From NCBI GenBank assembly GCA_003517915.1, contig DOZQ01000211.1:1-7214 (forward strand): DNA of 7,214 nt, given 5' to 3'. This DNA is from Oscillospiraceae bacterium. Lineage in GTDB: Bacteria; Bacillota; Clostridia; Oscillospirales; Acutalibacteraceae. The notes beneath the pieces were generated by a model that had not been told where the DNA came from, did not search any database, and was given only the letters and a program-made list of their open reading frames with translations. How positions within the stretch are numbered: the stretch's first letter is position 1; each line of letters starts with the position of its first letter. This document shows positions 1-5,472 of the stretch, one piece after another. The position numbers were made by a program, and so were the translations under genes.

Positions 1-902
1 GCATATTTTGCGGGGATATAGCCGCTTATCGCGAAGACGTTTTTGCCTACCGCCAATCGGCTGATCTTTTCGTATTTATCACTGCGCATAGAGTAATAAT
101 CCACAAGCAGTTCGATGTCCTCACGGTGCGGCGCCAGGGTTTTGATAAGCGACTCAAGCAGCGGGATTTCCATTTCGAGCGCCATTTTTCTTTCATTGAG
201 CGACTTTGCCCGCAGCCTAGCAGTCCGCATAGAAAGGTGCGTGGGGACGGTAAAGCCTATGCCGCGCAGCGCGGTCTCAAATTCCGCCACCTGCGCGCGG
301 TGGCAAAACGCCGCTATACAGGTCTGTTCCCTGCCCTGTGAGACTATCTCCAAATCAAACAGGTTAACCTCCGGTGCAGTCTGCGCCAAACGAGTCAAAA
401 TCTCCTGCTCGTCGGCGGAGTAAGGCAGCGCGCCGGTAAACACCGCCATATCCTTTGTGCCCCTGTGAGCCATTGGAATGTCAAGCGACAGCCACGGCTC
501 GGTCTCCGCGAGCTGAAGGGTAAGCCTTGCAACCTCTGCCGCGCAGTCGTTCATCTGCTTTTTAAGGGCGTTTATATCCCCCACGGCGGCGTTCGTTTTT
601 TTGATGTCGGCCAGCCGCTCGTGAAACGCGTCAACGCTTAGCTCCCTGCGTCCCTTGAATGATGCCAGAACCGATTGCTTTATCGGAGCAACCCCATTTA
701 AAATCTCAAGAGCCTGCCGACCCTCGGCGGCCGAGGAATCAAAAAACTGAATTTGCCCGGAGGTATCCGGCAGGCTGTAGCCTTCCGGTAGAGACGCGGT
801 TTCAATTTCCATTGCCCCGCGCCGCTGGAGCGTTTCGAGTACCCCCTTGCGTGAGGATTTGTGACCGACAATCGTCACTTTGCTCATTGTGAGTTTCGCC
901 AA
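1..902 (-). CDS. ntpI: V-type ATP synthase subunit I, N-terminal part (cut by window edge)
   Basis: Subunit I is the large membrane-anchored stator of V/A-type ATPases: its N-terminal cytoplasmic half binds the peripheral stalks and its C-terminal half lies beside the ion-translocating c/K ring. Only the first 300 codons are present; the family usually has about 650 residues, so the membrane half lies beyond position 1. Seen here: the family-typical opening (KVTIVGHKSSRKGVLETLQR, residues 8-27), a helical segment rich in K, E and A (about residues 90-125), an alpha/beta section containing DMAVFTGALP, and a second long helix ending near VDYYSMRSDKY, followed by VFAISGYIPAKY, typical of this subunit. 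I chose the TTG at 902 because GAGGTG lies 5 nt upstream; the next ATG (887) has no well-placed site. It follows a stalk subunit gene after an unusually long gap. Synteny (stalk G/H then I) matches Enterococcus ntpF-ntpI. Whether the enzyme moves H+ or Na+ cannot be told from this part. Confidence 0.93.
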   Translation of the reverse strand, partial: MAKLTMSKVTIVGHKSSRKGVLETLQRRGAMEIETASLPEGYSLPDTSGQIQFFDSSAAEGRQALEILNGVAPIKQSVLASFKGRRELSVDAFHERLADIKKTNAAVGDINALKKQMNDCAAEVARLTLQLAETEPWLSLDIPMAHRGTKDMAVFTGALPYSADEQEILTRLAQTAPEVNLFDLEIVSQGREQTCIAAFCHRAQVAEFETALRGIGFTVPTHLSMRTARLRAKSLNERKMALEMEIPLLESLIKTLAPHREDIELLVDYYSMRSDKYEKISRLAVGKNVFAISGYIPAKY

Positions 903-907
903 CAGAT

Positions 908-913
908 CACCTC
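908..913 (-). promoter_or_regulatory. Ribosome binding site fixing the TTG start of subunit I
   Basis: On the minus strand GAGGTG is followed by a 5-nt spacer and TTG (902-900). The in-frame ATG five codons later is about 20 nt from this site, too far to be served by it. This supports the non-ATG start. Confidence 0.75.
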
Positions 914-933
914 ATTTCCAGATGATTTTAAGT

Positions 934-1062
934 GCCGAGCGTCCGAGCCTGAAAAAATGACGAAAGCTTTAAAATTGCCGGAAATAAAGGTTGGCACGAG
1001 CCAAGCCCGGGAATTTTAAAGCCGGAGGAACTTTTTTTCAGAGCCGCGAGGACGAACTAGGC
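934..1062. repeat. Long imperfect palindrome between stalk subunit and subunit I genes
   Basis: Most of this gap can fold as one hairpin on either strand. Paired arms from outside in: GCC 934-936 with GGC 1060-1062; GTCC 941-944 with GGAC 1050-1053; CTGAAAAAA 949-957 with TTTTTTCAG 1033-1041; GCTTTAAAATT 966-976 with AATTTTAAAGC 1012-1022; CCGG 978-981 with CCGG 1007-1010; and TTGGC 991-995 with GCCAA 1000-1004 around the tetraloop ACGA. Internal loops separate the blocks. The two longest blocks (9 and 11 bp) are perfect. No coding potential is apparent. It could be a non-autonomous palindromic element (MITE or REP-like), an RNA that tunes expression between the two genes, or an attenuator, since T-rich stretches follow the inner stem on both strands. 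Sequence alone does not decide. Confidence 0.7.
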
Positions 1063-1092
1063 GTGCCAATGAGTACACTGTAATACAATCTC

Positions 1093-1401
1093 TTAAAAAA
1101 GCGCCATGACAATAGCCTGTACGGCTTTTTTCATTTTCGGCGCGGTCTTTTCCGCAAGCTCCCTGCACTGCGCTTCATTGGCGCGGGTCATTTTAAGCTG
1201 TTCCTTGGCGGCGGCGTTTTCGGCCGCACCTATTATGACGGCGGCTTTCTTTTTCGCGTTAAGATTAACGGCCTCGCTGTCAGCCTTTGCCTTTGCCGCC
1301 GCATCCGCAAGCAGACGCTCCGCCTGCTCTCGGGCTTCGCTTATAATTTTATCCGCCTTTAATTCAATCGTTTGCACTTCTTTTATAAGCCGTTCGGCCA
1401 T
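1093..1401 (-). CDS. V-type ATPase peripheral-stalk subunit G/H (NtpF-like)
   Basis: A 102-residue hydrophilic protein that is almost entirely alpha-helical and rich in A, K and E, with no membrane segment. It opens MAERLIKEVQTIELKADKII and continues with a regular heptad-like pattern (SEAREQAERLLADAAAKAKA), as in the peripheral-stalk coiled-coil subunit of V/A-ATPases. That subunit pairs with subunit E and ties the catalytic head to subunit I. The reading frame is open up to 1452, but the ATG at 1401 is chosen because GGAGG lies 8 nt upstream and the extra upstream codons (including an ATG at about 1423) lack such a site and would start close to the predicted transcript start. It is the first gene behind the promoter at 1461-1489 and precedes subunit I, the order seen in Enterococcus hirae (ntpF-ntpI) and Thermus (G-I). 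Coiled-coil proteins of this kind diverge fast, so the assignment leans partly on synteny. Confidence 0.85.
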   Translation of the reverse strand: MAERLIKEVQTIELKADKIISEAREQAERLLADAAAKAKADSEAVNLNAKKKAAVIIGAAENAAAKEQLKMTRANEAQCRELAEKTAPKMKKAVQAIVMALF

Positions 1402-1409
1402 TAGAGCCA

Positions 1410-1414
1410 CCTCC
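1410..1414 (-). promoter_or_regulatory. Ribosome binding site fixing the stalk-subunit start
   Basis: On the minus strand GGAGG is followed by an 8-nt spacer and ATG at 1401. It lies inside the longer open frame, so it argues against the upstream start at 1452 and for a 102-residue product. Confidence 0.8.
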
Positions 1415-1460
1415 GGATTTTTCATGAGAGACACCAGGCGCAGACTGTTCACACTGCTGT

Positions 1461-1489
1461 ATTATAGTTATATCTAAGTCATATAACAA
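1461..1489 (-). promoter_or_regulatory. Promoter of the V-type ATPase operon, with an inverted repeat in the spacer
   Basis: On the minus strand the -35 box TTGTTA (1489-1484) and a perfect -10 box TATAAT (1466-1461) are 17 bp apart. Transcription would start near 1454, giving a leader of about 53 nt before the ATG at 1401. A perfect 7-bp inverted repeat, GTTATAT (1467-1473) and ATATAAC (1481-1487) with a 7-nt spacer, fills the promoter spacer and runs into the -35 box. It is placed where a bound protein would block RNA polymerase. A second small inverted repeat, CTGC-TTT-GCAG (1490-1500), abuts the -35 box. Confidence 0.75.
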
Positions 1490-1500
1490 CTGCTTTGCAG

Positions 1501-1666
1501 GGGGATTCTTACAAGCCTATGCGATTTAGTATACTACATGATTACCGATTTTTCAATGATTTTTCATCTGTTCTTTGTAAAAAATATGTATAATAAATTA
1601 GCGCAACCTTACAAAAAAACATTTGCAAAAACAGCGTATAAAAACATTAGTAATAATGAAAACGAC
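1501..1666. other. AT-rich intergenic spacer without recognisable gene
   Basis: Together with the neighbouring promoter and terminator this fills the 353-bp gap between the V-ATPase operon and the ABC operon. It contains a 10-bp perfect palindrome TAGTATACTA (1527-1536), about 40 bp upstream of the V-ATPase -35 box, which could be a protein binding site. The rest is A/T-rich. A short open frame on the plus strand (1538-1726) has no ribosome binding site and runs through the terminator hairpin, so I do not call it a gene. Confidence 0.6.
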
Positions 1667-1711
1667 AAAAACCGAAGGCAAGTCGCACAAGTCAACACAC
1701 CGTCGGTTTTT
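1667..1711 (-). terminator. Intrinsic terminator of the GntR/ABC operon
   Basis: Inverted repeat AAAAACCGA (1667-1675) and TCGGTTTTT (1703-1711), 9 bp perfect, with G/C-containing bases just inside (GGC and CCG) that can lengthen the stem. It lies 44 nt past the permease stop codon. Read on the minus strand the stem ends CGGTTTTTGTCGTTTTC, a suitable T tract. It is symmetrical enough to work from the other side as well, but no plus-strand gene needs it. Confidence 0.75.
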
Positions 1712-1754
1712 ATAGCATTATTATAAAATATATAGGATACTATGATTTTTTAGA

Positions 1755-2585
1755 TTATCTGAGATTCACTTTCTTTTTCATCATCCGTATAGTAATCGCG
1801 ATAGCGGCAATCGCCACGGGGATGGTGACGAGGAAATTCCCTATGCCTATAAGAATGGTATCCAGCCCCGCGCCGTTAATGTTGTTCAGCATAGACATCA
1901 TATTTTCGTTTACGATTGCAATTGAAGGCGGTGAGGTAGTAATGCGAAGGCTAACGGGAATAAGCACCATACTCAGGCTTTCAAGCGTATTGAGAACTAT
2001 TGAAATGACCATAAAAAATACGAAAGCTATGAGATTGGGGGATTTGCCGCCTATTCCGGTATTTGAAAGTGTGATACTGAAGAAAACAACCGCCGTAAAG
2101 CTGAACAAAAACACCGCTAAAGCGCAGAGCAGATATATAAGGATGATGTGGATGTTTCCTACCGCAAAAATCTGCTCAAAAATCATTATCAGCTCGGTAA
2201 CGCCCGCGCCTGTCATACCGCCCACAAAATAGATAAACAGCATCAGTTCTCCAAAGCTTACAACAATACTCGCAGCGCCCCAAACCATGGTGGAAATAAA
2301 TTTGGACCAATATAGCTCCACACTTTTCACCGGCAGCGTAAACATCAGGTATCCCTCGCCGCCAAACAGGTTTTTACCAAACCGCTGAATCAAAAATATA
2401 AAGCTTACTATGGGAATCCCGGCGATGGAAACAACCATTAAAAGGGTTGCAATGGCCTGAAACGATTCAAACTTAGTCTGATAAGAAATGAACGCAAAGG
2501 CCGACAACACCACCGCCGACAAAAATACAAAGGGAAGAATGCGGGCGGTCTGCCGGAACTCATGCTTTAACAGCTTGCCTAACAT
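1755..2585 (-). CDS. ABC-2 type transporter permease
   Basis: A 276-residue integral membrane protein, the transmembrane half of the ABC exporter whose ATPase is encoded just upstream. Six hydrophobic segments can be seen, at about residues 17-34, 45-66, 97-121, 145-172, 184-210 and 245-267. The N-terminus MLGKLLKHEFRQTARILP and the motif GGEGYLMFTLPVKS (75-88) between helices 2 and 3 are typical of Firmicutes ABC-2 permeases found in YtrA-regulated operons. The C-terminus is basic (MMKKKVNLR). GGAGG with a 7-nt spacer precedes the ATG, and the start overlaps the ATPase stop by 7 nt, implying translational coupling. It is the last gene of the operon and is followed by a hairpin terminator. 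Substrate unknown: relatives are linked to cell-envelope stress and antibiotic response, but nothing in the sequence names the cargo. Confidence 0.9.
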   Translation of the reverse strand: MLGKLLKHEFRQTARILPFVFLSAVVLSAFAFISYQTKFESFQAIATLLMVVSIAGIPIVSFIFLIQRFGKNLFGGEGYLMFTLPVKSVELYWSKFISTMVWGAASIVVSFGELMLFIYFVGGMTGAGVTELIMIFEQIFAVGNIHIILIYLLCALAVFLFSFTAVVFFSITLSNTGIGGKSPNLIAFVFFMVISIVLNTLESLSMVLIPVSLRITTSPPSIAIVNENMMSMLNNINGAGLDTILIGIGNFLVTIPVAIAAIAITIRMMKKKVNLR

Positions 2586-3277
2586 CTGAACACCTCCCTA
2601 AAATATTCGTCGACCGATTTGCCTGTATTATGACGGATGTTATCCACCGTGTCTGCCAAAAAGATTTCGCCGAAACCCATCATGATTACGCTGTCAAAAA
2701 TCCTTTCGACGTCATAGATCAAATGAGTGGATAGAAGCAGTGAGGAATTTTCGGTATAATTGTTTAGAATGATATCCAAAATTCCGCCTCTTGTGGCGGG
2801 GTCGACTCCCCCCAGGGGTTCGTCCAGCAAATATAGCGCCGCGTTTCTCGACATTACCAGAACAAGCTGCATTTTTTCCTGCATGCCCTTGGACATCGCC
2901 TTGATCTGCATATTCGGTGTCAGTTGAAAACGTTCGAGCATTTCCATAGCCTTGTTCCGGTCAAAATCTGAATAAAAATCGTTAAAAAAGTCAACCGCGT
3001 CGCGGGCTTTCATCCAGTCGCTTAGATAGGTTTTTTCCGGCAGATAGGAAATAATTTTCTTGCTCTCTACGCCGGGCTTGTGCCCGCCTATTTCCGCCTC
3101 TCCGGTATATTGATTGATGATGCCAGCCAAAATTTTAATAGTAGTGGTTTTGCCGCACCCGTTCGGTCCTAACAATCCGACGATCTTGCCCTGCTCCACA
3201 TCGAATGAAATGCCCTTGAGCGCAGGGAAAGCGCCGTAGTATTTTGTCAGGTTCCTAACCTTAACAAGACTACTCAT
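2579..3277 (-). CDS. ABC transporter ATP-binding protein (YtrB-like)
   Basis: A 232-residue cytoplasmic ATPase that powers the adjacent permease. Visible motifs: Walker A GPNGCGKT (37-44), a degenerate signature AMSKGMQEKMQLV (127-139) in place of LSGGQ, Walker B LYLLDEP (148-154), D-loop GGVD (156-159) and the switch histidine H184 in STHL. In the Q-loop region the sequence reads SYLPEKTYL (77-85) without the usual glutamine, common in this exporter subgroup. All catalytic residues for ATP hydrolysis are present. The degenerate signature is usual for ATPases of the YtrB/CcmA-like ABC-2 exporters. The ATG is preceded by GGAGG with a 6-nt spacer and lies inside the end of the GntR gene (8-nt overlap), so it is probably translated in step with the regulator. 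The partner permease follows with a 7-nt overlap. Confidence 0.94.
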   Translation of the reverse strand: MSSLVKVRNLTKYYGAFPALKGISFDVEQGKIVGLLGPNGCGKTTTIKILAGIINQYTGEAEIGGHKPGVESKKIISYLPEKTYLSDWMKARDAVDFFNDFYSDFDRNKAMEMLERFQLTPNMQIKAMSKGMQEKMQLVLVMSRNAALYLLDEPLGGVDPATRGGILDIILNNYTENSSLLLSTHLIYDVERIFDSVIMMGFGEIFLADTVDNIRHNTGKSVDEYFREVFRC

Positions 3278-3635
3278 TATAGTCCTCCTCCTTAATAAGC
3301 TTTATCAGCTGCTCTTTATTAAAACCGAGCTGCTTCATGTGCCCTAAAAAATTTTGTATATATTCTTTTGCTGTTTTGTCCTTTAGCGCAGTGATAGCAC
3401 CCACATCCTTTGTAATAAATCTGCCTGCGGTTCGTTCGCTGTAAACTAATCCCTCGCGTTCGAGCTCGCTTAAGGCACGCTGAACCGTGTTGGGATTTAC
3501 GCCGAATTTAACCGCAAGGTCTCTTACCGGCGGCATTTTTTCGCCTGCCCGCCATTCTCCTCTGATAATGTTCCTTTTTGAGATATCCATGAGCTGAACA
3601 TAGATTGGCGCTGACTGACTGAATTCCGGCTGCAT
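3270..3635 (-). CDS. GntR-family transcriptional regulator, YtrA subfamily
   Basis: A 121-residue DNA-binding protein with an N-terminal winged helix-turn-helix (about residues 10-76) and a short C-terminal helical tail. The GntR signature is clear: PIYVQLMDISKRNIIRGEW (10-28), KMPPVRDLAVKFGVNPNTVQ (33-52) with the recognition helix, and ALSELEREGLVYSERTAGRF (54-73). The C-terminal part is only about 45 residues, too short for the ligand-binding domains of FadR or HutC types; this fits the YtrA subfamily, whose members are small repressors of ABC transporter operons. GAGGTG lies 5 nt before the ATG. It is the first gene of the operon and overlaps the ATPase gene by 8 nt. An inverted repeat over its promoter (3671-3706) suggests autorepression. 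The inducer is unknown; in YtrA of Bacillus subtilis the response is to cell-wall antibiotics. Confidence 0.94.
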   Translation of the reverse strand: MQPEFSQSAPIYVQLMDISKRNIIRGEWRAGEKMPPVRDLAVKFGVNPNTVQRALSELEREGLVYSERTAGRFITKDVGAITALKDKTAKEYIQNFLGHMKQLGFNKEQLIKLIKEEDYNE

Positions 3636-3670
3636 TCTTTCACCTCATTCCGCGACTTAAATTATTGTGA

Positions 3671-3706
3671 TGTATTGTTGTGTTAATCGTCTGATACAAT
3701 AATACA
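3671..3706. promoter_or_regulatory. Candidate operator for the YtrA-like regulator
   Basis: Arms TGTATTGTTGT (3671-3681) and ACAATAATACA (3696-3706) form an 11-bp inverted repeat with one mismatch and a 14-bp spacer. The right arm covers the -10 box of the regulator's promoter, and the predicted transcript start (about 3692) lies between the arms, so a bound repressor would block initiation. Operator function is inferred from the position and from the habit of YtrA-type proteins to repress their own operons. Confidence 0.6.
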
Positions 3707-3727
3707 TTAGTACAATAGTTTTGTCAA
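3699..3727 (-). promoter_or_regulatory. Promoter of the GntR/ABC operon
   Basis: On the minus strand a consensus -35 box TTGACA (3727-3722) and a -10 box TATTAT (3704-3699) are separated by exactly 17 bp. The transcript would start near 3692, about 57 nt before the GntR start codon. Such a strong promoter fits an operon that is held down by a repressor. Confidence 0.85.
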
Positions 3728-3730
3728 GAG

Positions 3731-3760
3731 GTTTTTTAAAAAAAATTATTTAAAAAAATC
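3731..3760. promoter_or_regulatory. A/T-tract region between divergent promoters (UP-element-like)
   Basis: About 30 bp made almost only of A and T runs lies directly upstream of the -35 box of both the tRNA promoter (plus) and the GntR operon promoter (minus). Runs of A and T in this position are typical of UP elements bound by the RNA polymerase alpha subunit and also bend DNA. The role is inferred from composition and placement. Confidence 0.45.
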
Positions 3761-3789
3761 TTGCAATTTATGTGACAGGCATGTATAAT
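3761..3789 (+). promoter_or_regulatory. Promoter of the initiator tRNA gene
   Basis: The -35 box TTGCAA (3761-3766) and a perfect -10 box TATAAT (3784-3789) are 17 bp apart. The transcript would start near 3796, leaving a leader of about 12 nt before the mature tRNA. Confidence 0.8.
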
Positions 3790-3807
3790 AAAAATCCAGT
3801 CAAATAT

Positions 3808-3883
3808 CGCGGAGTGGAGCAGTTGGTAGCTCGGCGGGCTCATAACCCGCAGGTCGCAGGTTCAAGTCCTGCCTCCGCAACCA
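3808..3883 (+). tRNA. Initiator tRNA-Met (tRNA-fMet), anticodon CAT
   Basis: A complete 76-nt cloverleaf with the 3' CCA encoded. Acceptor CGCGGAG (3808-3814) pairs with CTCCGCA (3873-3879), leaving a C1 x A72 mismatch, the mark of bacterial initiator tRNAs recognised by the formyltransferase. D stem GAGC/GCTC (3817-3820, 3829-3832) has the initiator-type A11-U24 pair. Anticodon stem GCGGG/CCCGC (3834-3838, 3846-3850) carries the three consecutive G-C pairs needed for P-site binding; the loop CTCATAA holds anticodon CAT (3841-3843). T stem GCAGG/CCTGC encloses TTCAAGT. Discriminator A3880 precedes CCA. These marks distinguish it from elongator tRNA-Met. It has its own promoter and a terminator and stands alone, not in a tRNA cluster. 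It is the only plus-strand gene here. Confidence 0.97.
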
Positions 3884-3886
3884 ATT

Positions 3887-3929
3887 ATAACAAAATCCAG
3901 CAAATTTACAAGTTGCTGGATTTTGTTAT
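3887..3929. terminator. Bidirectional intrinsic terminator after tRNA-fMet
   Basis: A perfect 17-bp inverted repeat: arms 3887-3903 and 3913-3929 around a 9-nt loop. The inner core CCAGCAA/TTGCTGG is followed on the plus strand by ATTTTGTTAT and on the minus strand by the same sequence, so it can stop the tRNA transcript and the ABC operon that ends at 3980 from the other side. An outer pairing, ACCAATT (3880-3886) with AATTGGT (3935-3941), extends it and includes the tRNA's own CCA end. Confidence 0.88.
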
Positions 3930-3979
3930 GGCTAAATTGGTATTCATGTAATCCTTGTTATTTACAAAGCAAGATCGAT

Positions 3980-4615
3980 TCAGCGAATCTTTGAAATATT
4001 CCCCGCATCCATTTCATGAACGGTATCGCACAACTGATCTATATCCTCTGAGCTATGACTGGCGATAATTAACGTTTTCCCTTCAGCTTTAATTCCCAGT
4101 AACAATGTGCGCATATCTTCGACGCCATGTTTGTCTAAGCCGTTCATAGGCTCGTCCAAAATCAACAGTGAAGGATCCTCCATAATCGCTTGTGCCAAGC
4201 CAAGACGCTGGCGCATACCAAGCGAATATTTACCCACCCATTTTCTGTTGGTTGGATCTAATCCAACCTTTTCGAGTACTTTGAAAATTTTATCTTTTGT
4301 TATTCTATTTTGAATGGACGCTAATAATTTTAAATTTTTAAATCCGCTGTAATTGGGCAGAAATCCAGGAGCTTCGATAATAATCCCAGTGTCTTTAGGC
4401 ACATCCGTGTCCTTTCCAATTTGAAGACCATTTACGGTAACGCTACCGGATGTCAGTGGCATAAATCCACAAATACATTTAAACAATACCGTTTTACCTG
4501 AACCATTCCGTCCGATTATTCCATGAATGCAGCCGCGCGAAAAAGAAACCGTCACATCATTTAATACAGTATGTTCACGAAACCGTTTGACAGCATGATC
4601 AACAGAAATAATCAT
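3980..4615 (-). CDS. ABC transporter ATP-binding protein, bacitracin/lantibiotic exporter type (BcrA/LanF-like)
   Basis: A 211-residue cytoplasmic ATPase that should drive the two permeases encoded just upstream. Motifs: Walker A GRNGSGKT (35-42), Q-loop region IIIEAPGFLPNYSG (78-91) with E in place of Q, signature KYSLGMRQRLGLAQAI (129-144), Walker B LLILDEP (150-156), D-loop NGLD (158-161) and switch histidine H187 in ASHSSED. The E-loop variant and the SLGMRQRLGLA form of the signature are characteristic of ATPases of bacitracin (BcrA) and lantibiotic immunity (LanF) transporters. The protein is short, lacking the C-terminal extension of about 90 residues found in BcrA proteins of about 300 residues. 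GGAGG with an 8-nt spacer precedes the ATG; the upstream permease ends 13 nt away. It is the last gene of its operon, and the tRNA-side hairpin serves as terminator. Cargo unknown. Confidence 0.93.
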   Translation of the reverse strand: MIISVDHAVKRFREHTVLNDVTVSFSRGCIHGIIGRNGSGKTVLFKCICGFMPLTSGSVTVNGLQIGKDTDVPKDTGIIIEAPGFLPNYSGFKNLKLLASIQNRITKDKIFKVLEKVGLDPTNRKWVGKYSLGMRQRLGLAQAIMEDPSLLILDEPMNGLDKHGVEDMRTLLLGIKAEGKTLIIASHSSEDIDQLCDTVHEMDAGNISKIR

Positions 4616-4628
4616 TTAAAATACCTCC

Positions 4629-5471
4629 CTAAATTGTTGGCAAAATTTCAATTGGCTTTTTCCGGATTAACCGCAAAAAATCCAGTAATAGAAAAAGAAC
4701 GGCAGCTAATAAAAATATCAGCACATAGTGAAAAGACGGCATAAACGAACCTGATCCAAAATTAATGTAGGTTAAATCCAACCAGGAGACTGGCGAAATA
4801 TAATACAATTGCGGAATCAGTATATTGCTTAAAAATCCATCAAAAACAATAAACGCAACTGCAACAATTGCTCCAACTGCTCGGCTAAACCGCAAATTTA
4901 ACACCAGCATAAGCAGTCCCAGAAAAATACCTACAAGCCAGTAAAGTAAAAAACTCAGACCAAACGCCATTAGCGGCGTGAACTCGTTTTGCAATTCGTA
5001 ATTCAACATGTTAATACCAAATGCCTGTCCAGCGTCGGTTTGTGCAAGTGTTCCCAGTACCTTTCCCCATGCACTGCTGAATTCCACATTTGGAAAGAAA
5101 AAAACAATAGATAAAAAGAAAATAAGTATCCAAAAAACAGCTGACGCAATAATGATATATAGAACCTGACCGTACGCCCAAGATTTTTTTCCTGAGCGGA
5201 TAATCATAAGCGGATGCTCAGCATCAATAAATGGAGCATCACAAAACAATAGAATTAGCCCCAGCGGAATCACCAGAGACAAAAAACCATCAATTCCGAT
5301 ATAGGGGAAAAACCAAATCGTGGTAGAATATCCTACCGCGTTCGCAAACTTGGCGACCGAACTCATTCGCAGACCCATGAAACAGAACATTAGAGCAATA
5401 ATGATATAGATTCGAGGATTATATGTCCACTTCCGAATATTGTGAAAGGCAATTAAACACACCTTTTTCAT
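4629..5471 (-). CDS. ABC-2 type permease (second permease of the exporter)
   Basis: An integral membrane protein of about 280 residues with roughly six hydrophobic segments; counted from the upstream ATG at 5480 they lie at about 24-37, 64-81, 105-130, 170-196, 200-222 and 250-270. The cytoplasmic loop after helix 2 holds FCDAPFIDAEH and, further on, RSGKKSWAYGQVLYI, a pattern seen in Firmicutes ABC-2 permeases that go with small BcrA-type ATPases. I prefer the ATG at 5471 (product MKKVCLIAFHN) because GGGG lies 10 nt upstream of it, whereas for the ATG at 5480 the same site is only 1 nt away; with 5480 the gene would overlap the upstream permease by 8 nt. It sits between a second permease and the ATPase, and probably forms a heterodimer with the former. 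No substrate-specific feature is visible. Confidence 0.88.
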   Translation of the reverse strand: MKKVCLIAFHNIRKWTYNPRIYIIIALMFCFMGLRMSSVAKFANAVGYSTTIWFFPYIGIDGFLSLVIPLGLILLFCDAPFIDAEHPLMIIRSGKKSWAYGQVLYIIIASAVFWILIFFLSIVFFFPNVEFSSAWGKVLGTLAQTDAGQAFGINMLNYELQNEFTPLMAFGLSFLLYWLVGIFLGLLMLVLNLRFSRAVGAIVAVAFIVFDGFLSNILIPQLYYISPVSWLDLTYINFGSGSFMPSFHYVLIFLLAAVLFLLLDFLRLIRKKPIEILPTI

Positions 5472-5472
5472 A

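Noticed and set aside
115..423. Plus-strand open frames at 115-423, 126-341 and 659-892
   Set aside because: They lie antisense to the clearly recognisable subunit I coding sequence and have no ribosome binding sites or recognisable protein features.
1106..1477. Open frame of 123 codons on the plus strand opposite the stalk subunit gene
   Set aside because: It is the antisense shadow of an alanine-rich coding gene; no ribosome binding site, and the minus-strand gene has a clear site, promoter and syntenic partner.
1589..1594. TATAAT on the plus strand resembling a -10 box
   Set aside because: No -35 box 16-18 bp upstream and no plus-strand gene downstream before the terminator.
1538..1726. 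Short plus-strand open frame of 62 codons in the AT-rich spacer
   Set aside because: No ribosome binding site before the ATG, low-complexity composition, and it runs through the terminator hairpin at 1667-1711.
3270..3706. Search for CRISPR-like or tandem repeats around the operator region
   Set aside because: Only short partial repeats (such as TACAAT) occur, explained by the AT-rich promoter and the inverted repeat; no regular spacing.
3791..3900. Direct repeat AAAATCCAG on both sides of the tRNA (3791-3799 and 3892-3900), possibly an attachment-site pair or a leader/trailer processing stem
   Set aside because: Nine bases with high A content can recur by chance. The left copy straddles the predicted transcript start, so the RNA stem could not fully form, and an attachment pair around an intact tRNA without an integrase makes little sense.
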